A DNA stretch of 64,000 nt. It comes from Stieleria varia (GTDB lineage: Bacteria > Planctomycetota > Planctomycetia > Pirellulales > Pirellulaceae). The stretch is taken from contig NZ_CP151726.1 in assembly GCF_038443385.1 (NCBI RefSeq), positions 7,068,001 through 7,132,000 on the forward strand, read 5' to 3'. Below are positions 53,303 to 62,100 of this stretch, one piece after another (position 1 is the first letter of the stretch; every line of letters begins with the position of its first letter). The translations under genes and the position numbers were made by a program. Below the pieces are notes generated by a model that ran no database searches, was not told the origin of the DNA, and saw only the letters and a list, made by a program, of their open reading frames with translations.

Positions 53303-56200
53303 CAACAAAAGGTGGAGCCTGGGAACGACGAATATACGACGAAGCTGGATCAAGCGGAGCGGCTATTGATCGCCGGACAGCTTCAGGAAGTCGAGCCGAT
53401 TGTAGCAGAGCTGTTGTTGCAGGACGAGAGAAACCCAAGAGCCAACCTGATCGCTGGAATTTTCTTTAAGCTTCAGGGGCGATCTGCCGACGCGAAGTCA
53501 ATCTTGCGGCCGTTGTCAGAAAGGGATTCGAGCGTGGGTGCCATCGCAAAGTTGCATCTATGTGAAATCCTTTTACGTGGTGGTGAGGTGGGACTTGCTA
53601 TCGAGACGTTTGAAGCGTTGAAGAATTCCAAATGGACGTCGAACCAGGACCGACATGCTGCGGCGCGGGTGTTGAATGAGCTAGGGTACCGGCATGATGC
53701 AAACGAGCAGATAAGAGCTTTGCTAAGGTTCGGGGAAGCGACGCTGGAAGAGTTGAGGTGTTTGGCTGCTCCCGAACGAGCTTATTTCCCTTTTGCGACA
53801 AAGCCTGGGGTTGAGTCGATTCCAAAGTTTGGATTGTTGAACGTCGCTAGGTGCCTGCACTCGGAGGGTGACATCCGTGATGCGGTCGAGATCATTCGCG
53901 AAAGCGAAGAACTCGCAGATGGGAATCCGGTTGTTGTTGCTTACTGGGGGCAACTTCTACTCGAATCACAGCAGTTTGACTTGCTCGACGAGTGGGTTGC
54001 CAGCACGGAAAGTAAATTGCAGCGTTATCCATCGTACTGGCTCGCCGTCGGAGGTTGGGCGATGAGGCGCAAGGATTTCACGAGTGCAGTGCGCTGTTTT
54101 GCGGAGGCGATTTGTCGTGAGCCAGCAAGCGTTTCGGCACACGATCAGTTGGCATTGGCGTTCGCGGGACTTGGGGATCTGCAGAACGAGACCCGTTTTC
54201 GCAGTCGAGCCACGGAAGTCGAGTCAGCTCTGTTGCAAACTCGAAAGGTCATTGAGAGCCCTGTTGCGAACTGGAGTGATGTTGTTGATCTGACCGTAAT
54301 GCTTCGTGGTTTGGATCGACCGTTCGAAGCTATCTGTTGGGCAAAACTTGGAGCCCAGCGTTTCGGTCTGTCCGCAGATCATCTGACAAAAATCGAAACA
54401 GCACGGCAGAATGAATTGCGAACTGAATCATCAACAAGCTCACTGAAATCTAGACTGTGTGGAATCGAGATCGACCGATACGCATTGAAGATCGACGACG
54501 TGATTGCTGCCGAACTTGGAAGCAAGAAATCGAAAGGGGGGATTGAATCGGCGAAGCTTGAAATGAAGTGTTTGCCACCGAAATTCGTCAATGTGGCGGA
54601 GCAGACCGGAATTCACTTTCTGTATCGAAACTCTGCTCCTCCGATCCAACGAGCTTTTCGCATTTACGAGGCGTATGGCGCGGGTATCGCCGCAATCGAT
54701 TATGACCAAGACGGCGCGGTTGACTTTTACCTAGGACAGGGAGCTGCCGATTTGCCTGATGGCCCAGCCTCTGACGCTAATGAGCTTTTTCGCAATCTTA
54801 GAGGCAGATTTCAATCGGTCGGTGCGGAAACTGGCAGTAACGATTTTGGGTACACGTTTGGGGTAACATCGGGAGACATTAATCAAGACGGCTTTCCTGA
54901 TATTGTCGTCGGGAACATGGGCGAAAATACCATTTTGATCAATCAAGGGGATGGGACATTTGTTTCTCATGCCCCTGGGACGGACTCCTGGAGAGAATCT
55001 TATTTCACGGCATCCGTTGCGATCGCGGATGTTTCAGGTGACAACGTTCCTGATGTCATCGAAGTCAATTACTTGGACGACAAATCGATCTACGAGAAAG
55101 TAAACATCGCCCCCAATGGGGTGATTGCGAACGGGCCCAGGCCATTGCAGTTCATTCCTGCAGTCGACAGAGTATTTGTCTCAGACCGCCAAGGTGATTT
55201 CATCTCGCAGAAGCTTGGTGACGGCGGAAGTTCCGACGCTGCGACAGGACTTGGATTAGTCGTCACAGACATTGATGACGACGGCAAGATCGATCTTTAT
55301 ATCGCGAACGACTTGATGCCGAACTTCTACTGGAAACCTACTTTTGAAAAAGACTCGGCAGTAAATTCACTCAAGTTCATCGATCAAGCAGTCGCAAAAG
55401 GTGTCGCTATTGGAAACCAGGGAATGCCTCTTGGGTCCATGGGCATTGCCTCCGCTGATTTTGATGGCAACGGCTTGCTCGATCTGCACGTGACAAACTT
55501 CTACAACCAATGGTCCAATCACTACATCCAAAGATCAGACAGTGGTTTTAATGACCAAGCCCTGCCGTCACAATTGGATACTGCAACCTACCCCATGGTT
55601 GGTTTCGGTGTCGAAGCACTTGACTACGACAACAACTCCACCATCGACCTGGTCATCGGAAATGGACACATCGAGGACATCGGTGATGGAAGTGAGTTTC
55701 GTATGCCGACGCAGATTTTTTCTGGGAATGGGACAACCTTCGAGCAAATGAATGTCGATGGCGATCCCTATTGGAATAGGCCGCATCTTGCACGTAGCCT
55801 GATCACTTGTGATTGGAATCGCGACGGACGTATCGACGTTGCGGTCTCAGATCTATTAGAGCCGTTTGTTCTCCTGGAGAATCGCACCCAGAGCCAACGC
55901 AACAAATGGATTCAACTTCGGCTCGTCGGGACGGAGACTGAACGGGATGCGATTGGCACTCGTGTTCAGGTCTCCTACACCTTGGCAGGTTCCTCTCGTA
56001 TGTTTACTCAATTTGTAACGACTGGAGACGGCTACATGTGTCGCAATGAGCCGATCCTGTCATTTGGTGGCGAGACGATGCCCGCTGGAGTTGACATTAG
56101 TATCCGTTGGACCAGCGGGATGATTCAGGAAATTTCAAATGTTCTCGTTAATCATCGATATCTCATTGTCGAGGGCGATGATGCGGTGTATTTCGATTGA
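53303..56200 (+). pseudogene. Main body of the IS-split TPR/FG-GAP/UnbV lipoprotein gene
   Basis: About 965 codons continuing the fragment at 51486-51578. TPR-like repeats (LDQAERLLIAGQLQEVEPIV, LHLCEILLRGGEVGLAIETF) fill residues ~40-400. Then come FG-GAP/VCBS repeats with DxDxDG calcium loops (GIAAIDYDQDGAVDFYLGQG, GVTSGDINQDGFPDIVVGNM, GIASADFDGNGLLDLHVTNF) and a C-terminal UnbV/ASPIC domain (WIQLRLVGTETERDAIGTRV, VDISIRWTSGMIQEISNVLV). A start codon borrowed from the IS end (TTG 53234) could give a chimeric protein without signal peptide, so any product would stay in the cytoplasm. Apart from the insertion the frame is clean. The protein is 45 kb-class-independent paralogue of the gene on the other strand. 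Confidence 0.9.
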
Positions 56201-56319
56201 TCTACGACTGAGGAGTTCGGATGCATGATCTAACGTCTGGCGTCGACTACAATGCTGTTCCAATGGCCAGACCCAGTGAAGCTGGCCAATGAATCAAATT
56301 ACCCCAACTCATTCCACGC

Positions 56320-57822
56320 ATGATTGCGTTTGCCTGTCCGAAATGCCAACATCGTTATCGAGTCCCTGTTGCAAACGCGGGACGTGTGGCGGCATGCAAA
56401 AAATGTGAGCACAAGTTTCGGATTCCGAAGCCCAAATCGGAGAACGAATCTCAAGAGCAGTCCAGCCCTTCACGAACATCAGGGGCGGTGCCGGCGACTG
56501 TACCCCAGGCAAAAAACGAGGGGAAAAGAGCGTCCACCGAACAACCGGCTTCGACTGCTGAAACACTGATGGAGCAGATACGCAAAGAATTTGAGGGCAA
56601 GGTTCCCAGGAACCTGTTCAACATCGGTTATCGCATCTCGCTCTTGGCCGTCGCGTTTCTGATGCTGCTCTTGCCCGTGCTTTATCTCAGTGTGATCGCG
56701 GGTGCCGGGATCGGGCTCTATTACTATTTCACGGAGGTCATGCCGGGGTTGATGGAGACCCTGCCGCGTGGTCGTGGGGCAGTGTTTGCGATGATGATCT
56801 ACGTCACACCCATCGTTGGCGGCCTGATCATGATCGTGTTCATGATCAAGCCGGTATTCTTCACGCTGGTCCCCGAGCGTGCACAGCGAAAGCGATCACT
56901 CACCAAAGCGTCAGAGCCGGACTTGTTTGAGCTGGTTGACCACATTTGCGGAGTGACGCGGAGTCCCAAGCCGAAGCGGATCGACATCGACTACGACGTG
57001 AACGCATCGGCCTCATTGCGAAACGGTTTCTGGAGTTTGTTTCGTCAAGACCTTGTATTGACGATTGGTGCTCCGTTGATAGCAGGGATGAATCTGCGTC
57101 AGCTTACGGGCGTTCTTGCTCATGAATTTGGACACTTTGCCCAAGGTGGCGGTATGAAATCCGTCTACGTCATTCGCATGATCAATTCATGGTTTGCACG
57201 TGTCGTCTATCAACGCGATCAATTGGATGAGCAGCTCGACAGCGCCATCGAAAATGGTGACTGGCGGATTTCCATGATTTTGCTGGTCGGAAAACTGTTT
57301 GTCTATCTCAGCCGGATGATCCTCTGGCTCTTCATGATGATCGCTCACGCAGTCAGTTGCATCATGATGCAACAAATGGAGTACGATGCGGATCGCTATG
57401 AAGCGTTTGTGAGTGGCAGCGACTACTTTGCCGAGACTCACAAACGCATTCTGCAGCTTAGTTTGGGTCAGCAAGGGACGATCAAGGCGGTGATAGAAGG
57501 CCTGGAAAGTCGGCATTTATTGGGCGACTTGCCGAAGCTGACGTCTTCTTTTGCAGAACAGGTCAGCGCTCGTGACCTGCAAAAAATGGACAAGGCAAAC
57601 GAGGAAAGCACTGGTTTGTTGTCGACGCACCCGTCACACACCAGCAGGATCAAGGCGGCCAAAAAACTGAATGCGCCAGGTATGTTTCACATCGAGCGTC
57701 CGGCTCGCGAAGTGTTTCGTAACTTTGAGGGACTTTGCCAAGGAGCCTCGGTCGATTTCTATCGCAACGAGTTTGGAGTGTTGGTCAAACCCGAGCAGTT
57801 GGTTTCGTGGGACGATGAATAA
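56320..57822 (+). CDS. M48-family membrane metallopeptidase with N-terminal zinc ribbon
   Basis: A 500-residue protein. It starts with a small zinc ribbon (FACPKCQHRYRVPVANAGRV, CKKCEHKFRIPK: two CxxC pairs, MJ0042-type), then a polar linker. Two membrane helices follow (LLAVAFLMLLLPVLYLSVIA and TPIVGGLIMIVFMIKPVFF). The peptidase domain carries the zinc motif HEFGH in GVLAHEFGHFAQGG and the third ligand Glu in MEYDADRYEAFVSG, with a further hydrophobic region between. These are features of HtpX/Ste24-type M48 peptidases, which cleave misfolded or prenylated membrane proteins. The final His segment LSTHPSHTSRIKAAKKL matches the HPS motif of the family. Confidence 0.9.
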   Translation: MIAFACPKCQHRYRVPVANAGRVAACKKCEHKFRIPKPKSENESQEQSSPSRTSGAVPATVPQAKNEGKRASTEQPASTAETLMEQIRKEFEGKVPRNLFNIGYRISLLAVAFLMLLLPVLYLSVIAGAGIGLYYYFTEVMPGLMETLPRGRGAVFAMMIYVTPIVGGLIMIVFMIKPVFFTLVPERAQRKRSLTKASEPDLFELVDHICGVTRSPKPKRIDIDYDVNASASLRNGFWSLFRQDLVLTIGAPLIAGMNLRQLTGVLAHEFGHFAQGGGMKSVYVIRMINSWFARVVYQRDQLDEQLDSAIENGDWRISMILLVGKLFVYLSRMILWLFMMIAHAVSCIMMQQMEYDADRYEAFVSGSDYFAETHKRILQLSLGQQGTIKAVIEGLESRHLLGDLPKLTSSFAEQVSARDLQKMDKANEESTGLLSTHPSHTSRIKAAKKLNAPGMFHIERPAREVFRNFEGLCQGASVDFYRNEFGVLVKPEQLVSWDDE

Positions 57823-57854
57823 CGATGGGGCAGATCGGACTGCGCCGCCGGAGG

Positions 57855-58964
57855 CTACTCCAAAGGCACGATCTTGAAACGGCCTTTGTTGAAGTCCACG
57901 TCGTAGCCTTTCCATGACAGCACCATGATTGGCAACATGAAGCAGGTGGCGGCGATGCCAAAGATTCCCATCAGCAACAACGCCATCGGTGTGTCCGTGA
58001 TATCGTCTTCGAACACCTGTCCCACGACCAGTTCGCTGATGTCGGGCCTGTCGGGGACGTAGCGAATCGCGACAGAATCACCGAAATGGATGGAGTCATA
58101 GAACTCACGGGTGACTTCCACATTGTGCGTTTCCACCGTGCCGTCGGTTCCGGTCACGCTGTAGTGAATTCTGCGTGTTCGACCATTGGGGGCAATCAGC
58201 TTGTTCGTCACGGTTCCGGTTCCGGCAACCGCACTGGACGCCATCAACTGATTCGCTTCGTGACGCCAATACGCCTGCAATGGTAGGAAGATTCCTGCCG
58301 TCCCCATCAACAGTGTTCCGACTCCTGTGATCAATGCCGTTCGACGTCCCTTCTTTTTGCCCGCGGCGGAGACCGCTCGTTTTTCGCCTGCCGGATTTTC
58401 CGTGATCCCAGCCATCCCACGGATTTGACTCAGCATGTCCCCGTGACGTTTGAATACGCCGGTGATTTTGCCAACCGGCTCGTTGTCAGCCCCAGCCAAG
58501 GTGATGACCTTTTGCATCATCGTTCCGGGGTTCGTGCTGTCAGCGACGCGAACATCATGGATATGTTGCCAAGGGATGGTCTGAGACGTCTTGCCGATCA
58601 ATTCGATGCCCTGCGGCCACAGTCGCACTTCCCTGATCGCTTTGTTATTGGACCACGCTCCCATCAGCGAAAACACGCCCCCAATGATCGGCATCGTGGT
58701 CGACAGGTGCATCGCCATCTGCCCTCCATTGAGGAACATCAAATGGACGACGAACATGATCAGACCGAATGCCACCAAGACGCATCCCAGAAAGCCCGGT
58801 AGCACGACTCCGGTCAGCGGCGTCGTCGATGAAGCGTATGTGAGCGGCCAAGTCACCGGAGCGGAATGGCCTTCCGTGTCGGCCGGCACCTGCAGCGACT
58901 TGGGGGCACGATATGGATTGTCAAAATACTGATCGTCACGTTGCGACAAAGGATCGTTGTGCAA
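57855..58964 (-). CDS. DUF3592-like membrane protein
   Basis: A 369-residue protein. Hydrophilic N-terminus, then two helices (LPGFLGCVLVAFGLIMFVVH, TTMPIIGGVFSLMGAWS). A cytoplasmic PH-like stretch follows (LWPQGIELIGKTSQTIPWQH, VITLAGADNEPVGKITGVFK). A third helix is ALITGVGTLLMGTAGIFLPL; then comes a DUF3592-like periplasmic beta domain (GTVTNKLIAPNGRTRRIHYS, FGDSVAIRYVPDRPDISEL), and a C-terminal helix MALLLMGIFGIAATCFMLPI. DUF3592 domains occur in planctomycete membrane proteins of unknown role. The stop is 33 bases from the stop of the convergent M48 gene. Confidence 0.75.
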   Translation of the reverse strand: MHNDPLSQRDDQYFDNPYRAPKSLQVPADTEGHSAPVTWPLTYASSTTPLTGVVLPGFLGCVLVAFGLIMFVVHLMFLNGGQMAMHLSTTMPIIGGVFSLMGAWSNNKAIREVRLWPQGIELIGKTSQTIPWQHIHDVRVADSTNPGTMMQKVITLAGADNEPVGKITGVFKRHGDMLSQIRGMAGITENPAGEKRAVSAAGKKKGRRTALITGVGTLLMGTAGIFLPLQAYWRHEANQLMASSAVAGTGTVTNKLIAPNGRTRRIHYSVTGTDGTVETHNVEVTREFYDSIHFGDSVAIRYVPDRPDISELVVGQVFEDDITDTPMALLLMGIFGIAATCFMLPIMVLSWKGYDVDFNKGRFKIVPLE

Positions 58965-59042
58965 TGGACCACCCTCCGATTGAGATAGCGTGTTACCTCA
59001 TCCTACGATTCAGTGTAACCAGATTCGATACTGGAAGGTGCC

Positions 59043-59145
59043 CCCACGTACGTCAGGCTTTCTAGCCTGACATACCCCGAGGTGTCAGGCTAGAAAGCCT
59101 GACGTACGCGCTGAGTGTCAGGCTGGAAAGCCTGACGTACGTGGG
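59043..59145. repeat. Three-arm palindrome (CGTCAGGCTTTCTAGCCTGA)
   Basis: Arm A 59043-59072; arm B 59083-59108 is its perfect 26-bp complement; arm C 59116-59145 is its complement over 30 bp with one mismatch. A can pair with B or C, and B and C are direct repeats 33 bases apart. It ends two bases before the stop of the giant repeat protein gene, so it may fold at the 3' end of that mRNA. A related fragment lies at 32605. Confidence 0.85.
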
Positions 59146-59147
59146 CT

Positions 59148-62100
59148 TTAAAACAGTGTGTCCACGTCGTCGTCGCTGACGCGTTTCATCACGCGGTCGG
59201 TCAATTCGGCAAAGAACCAATCGCTGTCACGTCCGCCGTGAACGTAGTCTTCGCTGCCGTCCGCGGTGATGGCTGCGGAAAGCTCATCGATCAAGCTGCC
59301 GATTCGTGTCGACACCGCTATGCTGTCGTCCGACCAAACCGACATCAATCGGTCCTCGTCGACTTCGCCCAATGAGTCGGCGATCAACAGGTCTTCGCCA
59401 TTGCTGCCTTCCAAGCGGTCTTTGCCCGATCCACCCACCAGCACGTCGTTCCCGTCGCTTCCGTGTAGGCGATCGATGCCAACTCCGCCGGACAGGAAGT
59501 CATTTGCCTTGCCACCGCGCAGTTTGTCATTTCCGCCACCTCCGTACAAACGCAGCGGAATCGTCAGCTGTCGATCGGCGGCGATGTCATCGTCGCCGTC
59601 ACCGCCAAAGATATCGATACGGCTGATGTTTTGGTACAAGGTGGTCGTGAACGGTCCTCCCGAACTGTGGCGTAGCTCCACCGAGTTGGGTTCGCCTTTG
59701 ACCCAAATCAGACGAATGTCGTCGTTCTCGCTGGTGGCTCCGAATACCAAGATCGACATGCCGGGCTGATCCAGGTCGGCGATCAATTGTGCCGCGTCGA
59801 CAACGATGGGAACCGTTCCCGATCCGATGCCGTTTTCACTATCGGTCGCTGTGACCGTGGCAGTAAAACTGCCCGAATGCGCCGGGGTGAAGCTGAAGGT
59901 AGCCCCGATGCCACTGTCGATCACTTGTCCATTGGAGTCGGTGATCTCCCAGATGAAGTTCGGCGTGGCACCCGGTGGCAGGTCGCTGATTGCAGCGGTC
60001 AACGTGATCGCTTGGCCGCTCACACCCGTTGCGGCAGTCGGGACATCGACGATTCGTGGAACCAATACCGGCGGATCCACCGGACCTGGATCAACGGGCG
60101 ATCCGCCGCCGGAATTCCAAGTGGCCGGATCGGCGACTCCGTTGGCCGAGTCGATCAAGAATTGGGTTTCGATCGGCGTGATGTTGTTGAAACGGAACAC
60201 GCCGATCTCGTCTCGCAAATCATTTCGTGGGAAATCACCGCCGTCGTCAAACAATCGATTGACGCCGCCGTCGGCTCGCAGGCTGTCCCTACCACTGCCA
60301 CCCATGATCTCGTCGTCGCCGTCGAGTCCACGAATGTTGTCGTCGCCGATCTGCCCCAGCAGTTGATCGTTTCCATCTCCACCGTTGATTCGGTCACCAT
60401 GCAGCTCCAATCGGATCTCGGCCAACGATGGATCATCGACGTAGTTCTGCAAACTGTCGTCAAAGTAGCCGATCTGATAGCCGCTGCGGTCAAGTGTTAC
60501 TTGTCTGGGCAAGTCGTCCATCATCATCGGTTGGATGATCGCGCCGTTGTCTCCCAGAACAATGTCATCTCCATCATCGCCATCGATTCGGTCCTCACCG
60601 ATCTCCCACCGAGCTTCGATCATCCCGATCCGACGTTCTGGCATCAGGGCGTCGGCCACTGTTCCGGTGGGTCGTGCGCGATCCAGTTGAGCCAAATGGT
60701 TCGCGTTCACCTCGGCTCGCTTCGCATTGGCAATCTGGTCGAGCAGTTCTTCGACGTGAATGTCCAAGTCTCGCAGTTCGCCGGCATCCGCAGGCGACTG
60801 CAGGACCATCGGTGTGACGATGATTCCTCGGTCGCCCAGGATCACGTCGTTGCCAAGTCCGCCGGTGATCTCGTCCAGATCCAACAGCCGATCCAGTGAT
60901 GGAACAAAGGCGATCCGATTGGCTGGCGGAGCCGCACCGAGTTGCGTCTGCACGGCACCGCTGCGGGAATCTTTGCGAGCCTGCAGATCGGATTCCAAGT
61001 TGTTGGTCAACACACGCAGGCTGTCTTCTAAAGCCGCAAGCGGTGCGCCAGAGATTCCCACCGTAACGACTGTGTCCGGCCAATCCGCTTCACTGCCGGT
61101 GACCAACGGTGCGATCAAAGTCCCTTCACCACCGATGATGGTGTCGTCACCGGCATCGCCATCAATGTCGTCTTCACCCATGATCAGACGATAGTTGTTG
61201 ACATAGTCGGCGCTGGCAGCCGTGATGGCTGGCAGACTTGGGCGAGTCGCTCTGGCATCATCAAACATGCGTTGCAGAACAGGCAAGTGTGCCAAATCGA
61301 CCATGGCTGCAGCGTCCGTGGCCAGGATTTCAAAGCCACTGAGGTAGTGATGCATGGCGGCAGCGTTTTCCTCGACGGTTCCGCCACCGGGCAGCTCTCG
61401 GGTCATTGGCATTTCGTAATAACCGTTGTCTCCTACGATCACGTCTTGCCCGTCGCCGCCGCTCAAATCATCGCCGCCGATTTCAATGTCGCGATCCATC
61501 ACGATGACACCGTCGATCTCATGGTCCACAACGGCTTGGTCCAAGGCTAGTCCCTCCAGCGAATGCATCAGCGTTGCGATGCGTTGCTTGGCTGCCCGCT
61601 GAAGTTCCTCCAGGGGTTCGATGTCGGTGTCCAGCTCGCTTTGTGCGATGAAATTGTCACCAAAGATCAAGTCGTCTCCCGCATCGCCTCCGATCGTATC
61701 TCCACCGGCCAAATCGTCGGCGTGGCCGATGACGGTCGGCGTCAAGGCAACAGAAGGCGTCAGCAGCAGTCCGTCACCCGTCGCGATCGAATCGTTACCG
61801 GCGAGCCAAGACAGTTCGGCATTGACACCTGAAACGCGGTCCCAACGGGGTTCCTGGGCAATCAGTCCGCCCGGTTCGGCGGTCATCTCCGGAATGATGG
61901 TTTGGCCGATGCTGGGCAGGTTGGGAACGATGCCCGTCAAGTTGCTGGCACCGGCATCAACGCCGATTAGCCGGATGCCGTCGATCATTTGCGACAGATC
62001 GCTTTCATAGGGAACCGTGTTGACACCGTAGTCACCGATCAGTGTGTCGTCGCCCGCGTCACCGTTGATCTGGTCGGCACCACGTTGTCCCAAGATCACG

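Noticed and set aside
53234-56200. An intact cytosolic protein starting at 53234
   Set aside because: The first ~25 codons are IS end sequence; the real start and lipoprotein signal lie on the other side of the IS at 51486.
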